Assembly (NCBI GenBank): GCA_944389815.1
Contig: CALXNS010000055.1
Span: forward strand, 1 to 33,344
Source: an uncultured Victivallis sp.
Lineage (GTDB): Bacteria > Verrucomicrobiota > Lentisphaeria > Victivallales > Victivallaceae
DNA length: 33,344 nt
Direction: 5' to 3'
Below the pieces are notes generated by a model. That model did no database searches. It was not told the origin of the DNA and worked only from the letters and a program-made list of their open reading frames with translations. A program made the position numbers and the translations under genes. This document shows positions 23,626 to 33,344 of this stretch, piece after piece. Positions within the stretch are counted from its first letter, which is position 1. Every line of letters starts with the position of its first letter.

Positions 23626-24325
23626 TTTCCCCGGTTAATTTTTCCCAGGCGTCGAGTTGTTCTTCCGCCGTGAAATCCCGATCCAGCCGGAGGATTCGCT
23701 GCCAGTCGCGTTCGAGGGAGATCGTAATCAGCCCCGCCGCCCGGAGCAATCGAGCCAGAGTGTCTCGATGAACCGGCTTGAGGGCGCGGCGCGTCAGGAA
23801 TGCGTCGAAATCCAGATCGAGGATGAATCCCGGATTCTCTTCCGGAATGAAACCAATTTCCGCCAGAAGCGGTGCGAGATATGCATCTTCGAGCACACTG
23901 TCCGCAAATGACCGGAAAAGGTCGTCGTCATTCAACAACGTCAGCAGCGGCGGCCAGTCACGCGCTGTTGCGACCTCGATTCCGGAACTGATTCCGGGCT
24001 GGGCGGATTCCTCCGATTTTGCGTGAGCGAGGATGGCTCCGGAAGAGATGACGCCGCATTCAATGGCCAGGTCGAGTTGTTCGTCATGGCGGAGATCGCG
24101 GATGGCTGTTTCGACGACGTCGTCGTTTCGGAAATCGAAAGCTGCGAGCCGTTCTTTTCTGCGGTGTTCATTTCCGTTTGCCCAGTGGTGCAATGCGGTT
24201 ACGTTGTCGGTATGATGATCAATGGTGAGCAGCGCCGGTGCGGCGGGGCATTTCCGGCGATAACGGCACCATGCGGCCAGTGCATGATGATGAAGTTCGA
24301 AAATTTCCGTATGATTGTGATTCAT
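23609..24325 (-). CDS. UPF0489-like protein (arginase-fold relative)
   Basis: The 238-residue soluble protein resembles the UPF0489 (C5orf22) family. It has an early His-rich segment IFELHHHALAAW, a possible metal motif LLTIDHHTDNVTAL and a later acidic strand FILDLDFDAFLT, the arrangement of arginase/deacetylase-fold enzymes. No substrate is known. Its ATG shares one base with the stop of the histidine kinase (TAATG), so it is translated by coupling and is the last gene of the gmhB operon. No ribosome site of its own is evident. Family membership is by motif memory only and moderately sure. Confidence 0.65.
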   Translation of the reverse strand: MNHNHTEIFELHHHALAAWCRYRRKCPAAPALLTIDHHTDNVTALHHWANGNEHRRKERLAAFDFRNDDVVETAIRDLRHDEQLDLAIECGVISSGAILAHAKSEESAQPGISSGIEVATARDWPPLLTLLNDDDLFRSFADSVLEDAYLAPLLAEIGFIPEENPGFILDLDFDAFLTRRALKPVHRDTLARLLRAAGLITISLERDWQRILRLDRDFTAEEQLDAWEKLTGEITSRG

Positions 24326-26268
24326 TACGGCGCGACCGGCTGTTTCGACGCCTTTTCCGCTTCTTCGCGCGGCGCCCGCGGCAGGAAGAGGTAAAACGTG
24401 GTGCCTTTTCCCGGCGCGCTTTCGACCTGAATCCAGCCCTGATGGTTCGTGATCGTACCGTAAACCATCGCCAGCCCCATGCCGGTGCCGGAGCCGACCG
24501 GCTTGGTGGTGAAGAACGGTTCGAAAATCTTTACCCGCGTCTCATCATCCATGCCGCATCCGTTGTCGGCAAAGGCAATGAAGATGAAGTCGTCCGGCTC
24601 GATTTTGCGTTCCGGCGGCGGCGTCAGCGTAACCGGCGCATTGGCGGCCGCGCCGCCGAAGATCCGCAATCTGTGCTCATTTTCCGTCTCTTCCATCGCA
24701 TCGAGCGCATTGAGCAGCAGATTGAGGAAGACCTGCTGCATCTGAATCGCATCGCCCTGAATGAACAACCCCGGCGGAATCTCCAAGGTCAAATTAATGC
24801 TGCCGGATTTGCGCGGGCCGAGCAGCGCGAGACTGTCTTCGGTGATTCGAATGGGGTCGAGCGTGGTAAGCTGATATTTTCCCTTGCGCGCAAATCCGAG
24901 CAGTTGACTGGTCAGATTTCCGGCCTGTTCGGCGATGGCGGTGACTTTCTCCAGATGGCGCGTCACTTCGGGATTTTCGGACGGATAGAGCATGGTAATG
25001 ACGTCGACGTGGCCGAGGATGGCATGAATGTAATTGTTGAAGTCATGCGCGATTCCGCCCGCCAGCATGCCGAGCGATTCAATCCGCTGGGAGTGAATCA
25101 AGTGTTCGCGGAGCTCCTCGCGTTCCTTGGCCAGCCTGGTTTCCTGCGTGATGTCGCGGGCGATCATCACCAGCAGCAGTTGGCCGCGCATCCGGATCGG
25201 AGAAAGCGAGCACGAAAAGAGCAGCTCCTGTTCCTTGAAGTCGCGGATCACGCATTGAAATTGAACCGGGTGCGCCGGAATACGGCTCAGATCGAAGGAG
25301 TCCGTGGCCGCGACTCGCATCCGGCGGAAGAGGTGACGAGTGACCAGTTCGCGCGGGGAGTTGACGCCGAGATGTTTGGCGGCGGAGATGTTCGCATCGA
25401 TAATCCGTCCGGACGGCGAAAGCATCAGGATCATTTCACCGGCGTTCTCCAACACAACCTGATAACGATCCTCCCATTCGCGCAGGTTTGCCTCCAGCTC
25501 CTTGGAGCGCCCGTAACTGCCGAAGAAGGCGACGACGATGTCCAGCGGGCTTTTTTCACCCGAACGGATGTCGCCGACGATTTTTTCGAGATAAAGCCAG
25601 AGCAGAAACCCCAGCCAGAGCAAACCAACCGATTCCGCGATGAAATTGCCGAGGAGGAAGGTTTCGTCCAGCTGCAGCGGTTTTGCCAGCGGCATGAAAA
25701 GAATCAGCGAAACGAGCTGCGAGCTCATGAAGGCTCCCTCGATGGCCAGAAAACGGTTCAGGCGGAGATTTTTCAACCGGGTATAAACGATCGGCAGCAG
25801 AAAGAATTCCACCAGATTGACGAAAAGCATCAAATTCATGGAGTTGCGTGTTTCGCCGAGCAGATTGTCCAGCAACGGCGCCGAAATGCCCGAGGAGAGC
25901 GAAAAGCCCATCCAGTTGCACTGAAGCCGGGTGATTTCCCCCAGATACAAATAGAGTCCGAACAACGCCAGAAACCCGATGATGATCCGTTGTGTCGCCA
26001 GCGTTCCTTCGCTGATATATACCATCAGCAGCGCAGCGAGCACCGGCAGGAAAAGCGCCACGCTTCCGACGGAGAACTCCACCGGCCCGTACAATACCAC
26101 CCGGCAGTCGGCGGCGACGACGAAATGCGAAAAGAGCAGCAGCAGCCCCAGGGCCATGTAGAACGGTGATTGACCGATGCTCCGGCGCTGGCTGTGAAGC
26201 AATCCGAGCCCGGCGAAGATGAAGGTCGTCTCAAGGAAAGTCAGAAGCAGCGCGTGCAGATGTTCCAT
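24325..26268 (-). CDS. Membrane-bound PAS sensor histidine kinase
   Basis: The 647-residue protein has an N-terminal membrane domain of about seven helices (1-235). Its opening ([20 protein letters not shown]) recalls the VUPS vitamin-transporter-like sensor domain. A PAS domain (about 265-380: [20 protein letters not shown] to [11 protein letters not shown]) is followed by the phospho-acceptor region [17 protein letters not shown] (His408). The HATPase domain has the N box (LLLNALDAM), G1 (DNGCGMDD), F (FEPFFTTK) and G2 (GTGMGLA). All catalytic boxes are intact. No receiver domain is fused and no response-regulator gene is adjacent, so it is an orphan kinase here. It is 16 bp downstream of the BASS transporter and coupled to the UPF0489-like gene. 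Confidence 0.93.
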   Translation of the reverse strand: MEHLHALLLTFLETTFIFAGLGLLHSQRRSIGQSPFYMALGLLLLFSHFVVAADCRVVLYGPVEFSVGSVALFLPVLAALLMVYISEGTLATQRIIIGFLALFGLYLYLGEITRLQCNWMGFSLSSGISAPLLDNLLGETRNSMNLMLFVNLVEFFLLPIVYTRLKNLRLNRFLAIEGAFMSSQLVSLILFMPLAKPLQLDETFLLGNFIAESVGLLWLGFLLWLYLEKIVGDIRSGEKSPLDIVVAFFGSYGRSKELEANLREWEDRYQVVLENAGEMILMLSPSGRIIDANISAAKHLGVNSPRELVTRHLFRRMRVAATDSFDLSRIPAHPVQFQCVIRDFKEQELLFSCSLSPIRMRGQLLLVMIARDITQETRLAKEREELREHLIHSQRIESLGMLAGGIAHDFNNYIHAILGHVDVITMLYPSENPEVTRHLEKVTAIAEQAGNLTSQLLGFARKGKYQLTTLDPIRITEDSLALLGPRKSGSINLTLEIPPGLFIQGDAIQMQQVFLNLLLNALDAMEETENEHRLRIFGGAAANAPVTLTPPPERKIEPDDFIFIAFADNGCGMDDETRVKIFEPFFTTKPVGSGTGMGLAMVYGTITNHQGWIQVESAPGKGTTFYLFLPRAPREEAEKASKQPVAP

Positions 26269-26284
26269 GGCTGAAAGGTTTCCT

Positions 26285-27190
26285 TTATCGTTTCCGAACC
26301 TGTTTCAATAATTTGCGGCGGGTGTAAAAATGCAGTTGAAAGGCATTCCAGGCGTTGTGCCAGAGCACGTAGAACGTCGGCCCCAGTGCGACGAGCGGAT
26401 TGGAATAACTCAAAGCCAGATAGATGGTCAGCGTCGTATTTTTCTGGCCGAGCACCTGGCTTGATTCACGGCGGAACTTCCGCGGTCCGAGAAAGCGGCC
26501 CCCGGCGAAATTCACGACGCAGATGACAAATGAAATCAGCGCGATTTCCATTACAATTCCGCGGTCAAGATGTTTTTGCGCATGGAGAAACGCCGAAGCA
26601 TTGGCGATGATCAGAAAAATGACCGCCACCCAGAGGAAGAAGGAAAAATTGGCAAGCCGCCTGGGAATTTCCGCCGCCTTCGCGTAACAGCAGCGGACCG
26701 GAATCGCCGCCAGAACCGGAATTCCGATCACGATGGCCAGATTGCCGATCACATCCCAGAATACCGTCGGCGCCGGATTGCCGATCGCCAGGGGGATCAG
26801 GAAGGGGAAACACACCGCCATGCCGAGATTGGTTGCGAGAAATGCGCTCACGGCGAAATCGATTCGTTCATGAAGCATTCCGACGATGACGGGAGCGGCC
26901 GTCGCCGTGGGAGTTATGCCGGTGAAGAATGCCGCCTGTGCGAGCAGCGGTTGGTCGGCGATCGTAAAAATCAGCCAGAATCCGAGGCCGACCGCCAGAT
27001 TCGCTCCCAGAATCGTCAGATGAATCAGCCGGATCGACCGGAGAGTAAATTTGACCTGCAGCATCACCAGAAACATCATTACGACGATCATCCAGCGGAT
27101 CAGACCGTTGAGACACGCCGCCCACGGAGAAAAATATCCCACAACAAATGCGGCGAGCATCGCCGCTGATCGGATATAAAGCATCGCCAT
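26285..27190 (-). CDS. Bile acid:sodium symporter (BASS) family transporter
   Basis: The 301-residue polytopic protein has nine to ten helices. GITPTATAAPVIVGML and QKNTTLTIYLALSYSNP are the two crossover segments that form the sodium sites in BASS/SBF transporters. Bacterial members move organic anions such as bile acids, pantoate or other carboxylates with Na+; the substrate here is unknown. The ATG at 27190 is chosen because GGTGA, which contains the gmhB stop, precedes it closely. The frame is open 18 codons further into gmhB but has no ribosome site there. It is followed by the sensor kinase after 16 bp, and a paired role in sensing and uptake is conceivable. Confidence 0.88.
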   Translation of the reverse strand: MAMLYIRSAAMLAAFVVGYFSPWAACLNGLIRWMIVVMMFLVMLQVKFTLRSIRLIHLTILGANLAVGLGFWLIFTIADQPLLAQAAFFTGITPTATAAPVIVGMLHERIDFAVSAFLATNLGMAVCFPFLIPLAIGNPAPTVFWDVIGNLAIVIGIPVLAAIPVRCCYAKAAEIPRRLANFSFFLWVAVIFLIIANASAFLHAQKHLDRGIVMEIALISFVICVVNFAGGRFLGPRKFRRESSQVLGQKNTTLTIYLALSYSNPLVALGPTFYVLWHNAWNAFQLHFYTRRKLLKQVRKR

Positions 27191-27194
27191 GATA

Positions 27195-27767
27195 TCACCG
27201 TGTTGTCGCTTCATATTTCGGCTGTTGTCCGGTGAACCAGTCATTCACCGCCGCCGCCAGATCGTCGGCCACGGGAAGAGCGCCGACGTCACACTTCTTC
27301 AATACTTCCTTGCCGTAGCCGGTTCGAACCAGATACGTGCGGCAGCAACCCGCGGCCCGCCCCGCTTCGATATCGCTCAAACGGTCGCCCACCATGACTG
27401 AACGACGCAGGTCGATCTCCCATTCGCGCGCCGCCTGAAGCAGCATACCCGGCGCCGGTTTCCGGCAGGAACACTCTCCGGTGAAATCCCGGTGATGCGG
27501 ACAGTAATAGAATGCGTCCACCGCAGTGCCTTCCTCCGCCAGGAGTTGCTGGATTCTGCGATGAACGGCCATCACATCCGATTCGGCGTACATGCCCCGG
27601 GCAACGCCGGATTGATTGGTGACGACGATCGCCAGGTAACCCATTTCATGAATTTTCCGGAGTGCGGCGGGAACTCCCGGAATGATTTCCACCCGTTCCG
27701 GTTCGCACAGATAATCGACCTCCACATTGACCACGCCGTCCCGGTCGAGAAAAAATGCCTGTTTCAT
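27195..27767 (-). CDS. gmhB: D-glycero-D-manno-heptose 1,7-bisphosphate phosphatase
   Basis: The 190-residue HAD-superfamily phosphatase has the nucleophile/acid pair in FLDRDGVVNV, motif II in VVTNQSGVARG and motif IV in MVGDRLSDIEAG. The GmhB zinc loop is complete: CPHH, then CSCRKPAPGML. GmhB removes the C7 phosphate in ADP-heptose synthesis for the LPS core, and it would act after the gmhA-like enzyme at 14841. The start at MKQAFFLDRDG is normal for the family; an upstream in-frame TTG overlaps the promoter and is rejected. It heads an operon with the transporter, sensor kinase and UPF0489-like genes. Confidence 0.92.
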   Translation of the reverse strand: MKQAFFLDRDGVVNVEVDYLCEPERVEIIPGVPAALRKIHEMGYLAIVVTNQSGVARGMYAESDVMAVHRRIQQLLAEEGTAVDAFYYCPHHRDFTGECSCRKPAPGMLLQAAREWEIDLRRSVMVGDRLSDIEAGRAAGCCRTYLVRTGYGKEVLKKCDVGALPVADDLAAAVNDWFTGQQPKYEATTR

Positions 27768-27801
27768 TTCCGTATTTGCCCTTCGCGCAGAATCATTGCG
27801 G

Positions 27802-27830
27802 AATATAACGCGTTCTTGCGGGAAATACAA
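27802..27830 (-). promoter_or_regulatory. Promoter of the gmhB operon
   Basis: On the minus strand TTGTAT (27830-27825), a 17-bp spacer and TATATT (27807-27802) predict a start near 27795, 28 nt before the gmhB ATG. The 11-bp repeat array ends 16 bp upstream of this -35, a normal position for an activator site. Confidence 0.7.
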
Positions 27831-27846
27831 GAGAAGGCGGCGAAAA

Positions 27847-27901
27847 ACGTTCCGTCACTTCTCCGACGTTTGTTCGTCATTTTTCCGTCATTCATCCGTT
27901 A
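27847..27901 (-). repeat. Intergenic array of 11-bp repeats, copy 3 (Pho-box-like)
   Basis: Five units of exact 11-bp period on the minus strand: TAACGGATGAA, TGACGGAAAAA, TGACGAACAAA, CGTCGGAGAAG and TGACGGAACGT. On the plus strand the cores read CCGTCAT, CCGTTAT, TCGTCAT and so on, with mostly T-rich four-base spacers. It lies between the tsf terminator and the gmhB promoter. Confidence 0.85.
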
Positions 27902-27944
27902 TTTTGCTTTTTTGAGCGTAAAATCCGCTTTAAATGAAATTGAT

Positions 27945-27977
27945 AACAAAAAAGGAGTCCGGCCGAAACCAGACTCC
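27945..27977 (-). terminator. Rho-independent terminator of rpsB-tsf
   Basis: On the minus strand GGAGTCTGG, a loop TTTCGG and CCGGACTCC form a 9-bp stem (one wobble pair) between 27977 and 27954, followed by TTTTTTGTT. It lies 27 bp past the tsf stop. This is a textbook terminator. Confidence 0.92.
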
Positions 27978-28004
27978 CGCGGGTACATTTCCCGAATAGA
28001 GCTT

Positions 28005-28823
28005 TTACAGCTCTTCACCGACTTCCCAGCGGACGAAGCGCAGAACCCGGCAGTTGGGCCGCAGTTTCGCAAGGGTGGTTTTATCATCCTTGACCCACGG
28101 CTGATCCATCATGCACACTTCGGTGAAGAACTTGCGGATTTTACCGCCGAGGATTTTTTCAAGCATCTCAGCGGGTTTGTTCGCCAGCTTCGGATCCGCC
28201 GCCGCCGCAATCTCCTTCTCCTTGGCGATCACTTCCGCCGGCACATCCTTCGATGCGACATATTTCGGATTGAATGCAGCGATGTGCAGACAGATGTCAT
28301 TGAGGATCACCGGATCATCTTCTCCGGCAACTTCGACCAGAACGCTCACGCGACCGTCCATGTGGTGGTAGGAAACAAACTTGCTTCCCGCCTCCGAAGC
28401 ATCCCACTTCAGCGCCCGGCGAATCTGCATGTTCTCGCCGATCGTCGCGATCTTGTCGGTGAGATTGGCCTTTTCCTTCTCATTGATCTCAGCGCTCTTG
28501 TCGCCCTCTCCGGCGAGCTTGAGCGTCTCTTCGGCAACTGATTTGACGAAGTTGACGAATTTGTCCGTTTTGGCGGCGAAATCCGTTTCGCAGAGAATTT
28601 CCACGATCGCACCCTTGTCGGCGGCGAGCGCGGTCAACACTTTGCCCTGATTGGTCGCGCGACCGACTTTCTTCTCGGCCTTGGCGATTCCGGATTTGCG
28701 GAGATTTTCAATCGCGGCGTTCATGTCACCGCCGGCGGCGGTCAACGCGCGTTTGCAATCCATCATGCCGGCTCCGGTTTTCTCGCGGAGCTCCTGAACC
28801 ATTTTCGCAGTAACTTCAGCCAT
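28005..28823 (-). CDS. tsf: Translation elongation factor Ts
   Basis: The 272-residue protein is the nucleotide-exchange factor for EF-Tu. The UBA-like N-terminus and interaction motif are clear (VTAKMVQELREKTGAGMMDC), with KVLTALAADKGAIVEILCET beginning the core domain. The C-terminus ends with MDQPWVKDDKTTLAKL. The second of two in-frame ATG codons (28823) is chosen because AGAGGAG is then eight bases away and the protein starts MAEVT as in other bacteria; the first ATG (28829) is only two bases from that site. It follows rpsB by 29 bp with no terminator between, the near-universal rpsB-tsf pair. Confidence 0.97.
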   Translation of the reverse strand: MAEVTAKMVQELREKTGAGMMDCKRALTAAGGDMNAAIENLRKSGIAKAEKKVGRATNQGKVLTALAADKGAIVEILCETDFAAKTDKFVNFVKSVAEETLKLAGEGDKSAEINEKEKANLTDKIATIGENMQIRRALKWDASEAGSKFVSYHHMDGRVSVLVEVAGEDDPVILNDICLHIAAFNPKYVASKDVPAEVIAKEKEIAAAADPKLANKPAEMLEKILGGKIRKFFTEVCMMDQPWVKDDKTTLAKLRPNCRVLRFVRWEVGEEL

Positions 28824-28852
28824 TTTCATCTCTCCTCTGGTTCGGTCAAAAC

Positions 28853-29713
28853 TTATTCCGCTTTCGGGGCTTCGGCGGCGACGGCATCAGCGGCCTTCTC
28901 GGCGGTCTTGCGGCGCGGAGCGCGGCGCGGCTTTTCAGCCTTCTCGGCCTTCTCGGCGTCGTCGGCATTTTCCTGTGCCAGTTTCTTGGCGGCTTCTGCG
29001 GCGTCACGCTCTTCGGTGACCTTCTTCTGATAAATTTCCTTGGCGATCTTGATCGCTTCCGCGAAGAGATTGGTGATGATCTGCACCGATTTCACCGCAT
29101 CGTCATTGGCGGCAACCGGGTAATCCACCAGCGAGGGATCACCGTTGGTATCGACGATCGCCACGATCGGAATATTCAGTTTGTTCGCTTCGCGGACCGC
29201 ATTCAATTCGTTGCAGACGTCGATGACGACCAGCGCGGCCGGAAGTTTCTTCATGCCGGCGATGCCGTCAAGGTCGCGATGGAGTTTTTCCGCATGGCGG
29301 GCCATGCCGGCGAGCTCTTTCTTCTTCATCGACTTGGCGGCGTCGGAACCGAGAACCTTGTCGAATTCAGCCATCTTGGCGATGCTCTTGCGGATCGTCA
29401 CGTTGTTGGTAAGCGTACCGCCCAGCCAGCGTTCGGAAACGCTGAACATGCCGGTCTCCTCCGCCAGATTGGTGACCGTTTCGCGAATCTGGCGCTTGGT
29501 GCCGACGAAAAGAATGTCGCCGCCGTCGGCGACGATGCGCTGCAGGAAGTTGCAGGCCGCGGCAATCTGGTACATCGTCTTGGTCAGGTCGATGATGGAG
29601 ATGCCGTTTTTGGCGCCATAGACGTATTCCTTCATTTTCGGGTTCCACCGACGGGTCTGGTGCCCGAAGTGACACCCGGCTTCCAACAGATCGTTGATCG
29701 TGATCTTTGCCAT
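28853..29713 (-). CDS. rpsB: 30S ribosomal protein uS2
   Basis: The 286-residue protein matches uS2 (LLEAGCHFGHQTRRWNPKMK, FVGTKRQIRETV, ERWLGGTLTNN, IVAIVDTNGDPSLVDYPVAA). The last about 45 residues are an Ala/Glu/Lys-rich tail with repeated EKAEK and RRAPRRK, longer than in Escherichia coli (241 residues). Similar low-complexity extensions occur in many phyla. AGGAAGGAAG is the ribosome site. A 92-nt leader follows a good promoter; I see no obvious uS2-binding autoregulatory motif in it. rpsB is divergent from leuS and followed by tsf. Confidence 0.97.
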   Translation of the reverse strand: MAKITINDLLEAGCHFGHQTRRWNPKMKEYVYGAKNGISIIDLTKTMYQIAAACNFLQRIVADGGDILFVGTKRQIRETVTNLAEETGMFSVSERWLGGTLTNNVTIRKSIAKMAEFDKVLGSDAAKSMKKKELAGMARHAEKLHRDLDGIAGMKKLPAALVVIDVCNELNAVREANKLNIPIVAIVDTNGDPSLVDYPVAANDDAVKSVQIITNLFAEAIKIAKEIYQKKVTEERDAAEAAKKLAQENADDAEKAEKAEKPRRAPRRKTAEKAADAVAAEAPKAE

Positions 29714-29811
29714 TTTCTGCTTCCTTCCTGTTTCGGCGCTTTTGAATTCAAGTCGCCATCGTTTGGTTGTTTTTACCTCGCTCGCACTCCCCGTGGAACG
29801 AAAGATTTCTT

Positions 29812-29839
29812 AATATATCACGGAAACAGCGCTTTGCAA
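29812..29839 (-). promoter_or_regulatory. Promoter of rpsB-tsf
   Basis: On the minus strand TTGCAA (29839-29834), a 16-bp spacer and TATATT (29817-29812) predict a start near 29805 and a leader of about 92 nt. Confidence 0.7.
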
Positions 29840-29904
29840 CCGTTCCCGCGGCATTTTCCCGTCAAAAAGAGAATTCCGAAATCCGTCGTCGGCCGGGTTG
29901 GCGT

Positions 29905-29932
29905 TTGCAAAACGATTTTGAGCGTGTATGTT
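29905..29932 (+). promoter_or_regulatory. Promoter of leuS
   Basis: TTGCAA (29905-29910), a 16-bp spacer and TATGTT (29927-29932) predict a start near 29939, about 52 nt before the leuS ATG. The -35 and spacer length are the same as for the divergent rpsB promoter. No T-box structure is seen in the short leader. Confidence 0.55.
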
Positions 29933-29990
29933 ATAACGAATCATTGTTGTTATTCATGGTATTATCACACAGGACAGGAGAATTCCGGCG

Positions 29991-32549
<2,559 letters not shown>

Positions 32550-32586
32550 TAAGTAACGAAAGCGGAATTTCGCTGAAATAACATCG

Positions 32587-32638
32587 GCGCCGGGAGAATG
32601 CGGAGTGATAAATCCGATTCTTCCGGCGCAGTTTCTTT
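32587..32638 (+). terminator. Terminator of leuS
   Basis: GCGCCGGGAGAAT (32587-32599) pairs with ATTCTTCCGGCGC (32617-32629, one G-U pair), continued by CGGA/TCCG after one bulged G, with an 8-nt loop. GTTTCTTTC follows. It lies 37 bp past the leuS stop. Confidence 0.8.
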
Positions 32639-32659
32639 CGGGAGGATTTCGCGCGGTGA

Positions 32660-32998
32660 TTATGGTTCCGCAGGGCGGTTGTCGTCGTCCGCTGAAGCGG
32701 GTTCTTCATGGGGTTCCATGGCGCGCAGAAGCATTTCGGCGGGGGTCAGATATTTTTTTGCCTGATTGCAACTGCGGCAGCAGACGGCGAGATTGCCGCG
32801 GGTGCTGCGGCCGCCGCGGGAGACCGGGACGATGTGATCGAGCGTCAATTCCTCCGGGGGAAATTTCCGCCCGCAGTAACGGCAGATGCCGCGCTTCAAA
32901 AGTTCTTTGAAGTAGGGGGTGTTGCGAAGTTCACGCGCTTTCGCGCGTTCCCGTTTGATGTGCCGCTCGTCGCGGTTGATTTCAATCCAGTCGTCCAT
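32660..32998 (-). CDS. HNH endonuclease-domain protein
   Basis: The 112-residue protein consists of a basic N-terminal helix (ERHIKRERAKARELRNT) and one HNH domain. The first zinc pair is CRYCGRKF, the catalytic core is LTLDHIVPVSRGG followed by RGNLAVCCRSCNQAKK (second zinc pair and Asn). It resembles the small standalone McrA-like HNH proteins common on chromosomes; these may act in repair, restriction or as mobile-element remnants. The tail is acidic (EPASADDDNRPAEP). It is convergent with leuS. No ribosome site is present; a TATAAT sits four bases before the ATG, suggesting a leaderless message. Confidence 0.88.
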   Translation of the reverse strand: MDDWIEINRDERHIKRERAKARELRNTPYFKELLKRGICRYCGRKFPPEELTLDHIVPVSRGGRSTRGNLAVCCRSCNQAKKYLTPAEMLLRAMEPHEEPASADDDNRPAEP

Positions 32999-33002
32999 TG
33001 AT

Positions 33003-33008
33003 ATTATA
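33003..33008 (-). promoter_or_regulatory. -10 box giving a leaderless HNH transcript
   Basis: On the minus strand a perfect TATAAT (33008-33003) is separated from the HNH ATG by four bases, so transcription should begin at or next to the A of ATG. No convincing -35 is seen 16-18 bp upstream. Behind it, GCGGCGG (33022-33028) and CCGCCGC (33048-33054) can form a 7-bp hairpin. Confidence 0.5.
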
Positions 33009-33344
33009 ATGAAAATTACAGGCGGCGGAGGAATTCAAGGTTCATTGCCGCCGCAAAAATTGATGATTCAGCGTTTCAGAGACCGGGGGGGAAGGCTTTG
33101 CCTCCCTTCAAAGAGCGTCATCTTCTCAGAACTTCGCGCGCTCCACTTGGAGTTCGCGCCTCCCCCCCCTCCTGGAGTTCGCGCCCCCCACACTGGAAGT
33201 TCGCGCCCCCCACACTGGAAGTTCGCGCCCCCCCCTAAAGCATCTAGGTGCCCCTGCAGGGCAAGCGCCGCGGGCCCGCGCGGCCCTGCCGGAACCGCCA
33301 CGCCCCAGGCGGCAGGCGGCCCCGCCACTGCCCCCCCCCGCCCC
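33009..33344. other. Gene-free right end with repeats and very GC-rich tail
   Basis: No gene can be supported. The stretch holds a small hairpin (33022-33054), a second imperfect stem around 33089-33106 (GGGAAGGC/GCCTCCC), the C-rich tandem repeat, and from 33236 onward about 110 bp of much higher GC content ending in homopolymer C runs. A minus-strand frame across 33068-33328 exists only because of the repeats. Confidence 0.6.
33148..33235. repeat. C-rich tandem repeat, four units of about 20-25 bp
   Basis: TGGAGTTCGCGCC (twice) and TGGAAGTTCGCGCC (twice) each end in a C-tract. The units begin at 33148, 33173, 33194 and 33216. Unit lengths (25, 21, 22, 20) are not multiples of three, so the repeat is not coding in a stable frame. 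A related partial unit, GAACTTCGCGCGCTCC, lies at 33129-33144. Confidence 0.85.

Noticed and set aside
24238..26169. 643-residue open frame on the plus strand
   Set aside because: It is opposite the sensor kinase, whose H, N, G1, F and G2 boxes are all intact; the plus-strand product is low-complexity Arg/Gln/Glu.
29714..29811. Autoregulatory uS2 RNA motif in the rpsB leader
   Set aside because: No pseudoknot or stem pattern of the known proteobacterial rpsB motif could be made out by eye.
29933..29990. T-box leader for leuS
   Set aside because: The leader is about 50 nt, too short, and lacks a T-box sequence or terminator hairpin.
33148..33235. Possible CRISPR array
   Set aside because: The units are contiguous and C-rich with no unique spacers, and no cas genes are in the window.
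33068..33328. 86-residue minus-strand frame with GGGGGG-containing product
   Set aside because: Its content is produced by the C-rich tandem repeat and GC-rich tail; no ribosome site and no family features. The end (MTLFEGRQSLPPRSLKR) could be remnant coding, but I cannot support it.

Overview
The window looks like a chromosomal segment of a Gram-negative-type bacterium of the PVC group, most likely Lentisphaerota (Victivallales-like). This is inferred from gene content and style, not from a marker search. The clues are a zinc-ribbon Ser/Thr kinase with a periplasmic coiled-coil tail, a PocR-AraC regulator divergent from an FAD_oxidored-family dehydrogenase, a SpoIIE-type phosphatase, ADP-heptose genes (gmhA-like, gmhB), a SurA-like periplasmic chaperone and lipoproteins. 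Coding regions are fairly GC-rich, and the strong GC bias at third positions leaves many long antisense shadow ORFs.

Layout. 1-2858 (minus): a VOC/glyoxalase-family gene cut by the left edge, an unknown six-helix membrane protein and an FAD-dependent oxidoreductase. 2988-3827 (plus): the AraC regulator, divergent from the oxidoreductase. 3886-7956 (minus): the membrane-anchored Ser/Thr kinase and a SurA/PPIC-type isomerase with a structured leader. 8285-about 8700 (minus): a decayed SLC13/ArsB-type permease carrying a 29-bp repeat. 8883-12547 (plus): an Nfu-type Fe-S scaffold, then carB. 12611-14674: a GAF-SpoIIE phosphatase and a beta-carbonic anhydrase that follow carB closely. 14841-18832: gmhA-like, uppS, cdsA, an Lrp/AsnC regulator and a class I/II aminotransferase. 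18954-19043: a 29-residue very basic protein of the AURKAIP1/COX24 (bS22-like) type, closed by a strong terminator. 19271-23625: an apparent operon of TPR protein, RlmN-like methylase, small lipoprotein and LarC, with touching or overlapping ends. 27767-23609 (minus): an operon of gmhB, BASS-type transporter, sensor histidine kinase and a UPF0489-like gene. 29713-28005 (minus): rpsB-tsf with a clear terminator. 29991-32549 (plus): leuS, divergent from rpsB. 32660-32998 (minus): an HNH nuclease that appears leaderless. The last 200 bp are C-tract tandem repeats and a very GC-rich tail.

The most notable signal outside genes is a set of three intergenic arrays (8244-8276, 16244-16287, 27847-27901) of an 11-bp direct repeat with consensus TGACGGAAAAA. 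Read on the other strand it is CCGTCAT plus four mostly A/T bases, which resembles the Escherichia coli Pho box (CTGTCAT repeated every 11 bp). The spacing also phases A-tracts with the DNA helix. One array lies just upstream of a good promoter for the gmhB operon. This suggests a local regulon for an OmpR/PhoB-family regulator, or a class of curved-DNA elements.

Promoters, where visible, follow TTGAMW-16/17-TATATT closely (nfu, carB, rpsB, gmhB operon), so a standard housekeeping sigma factor is at work.
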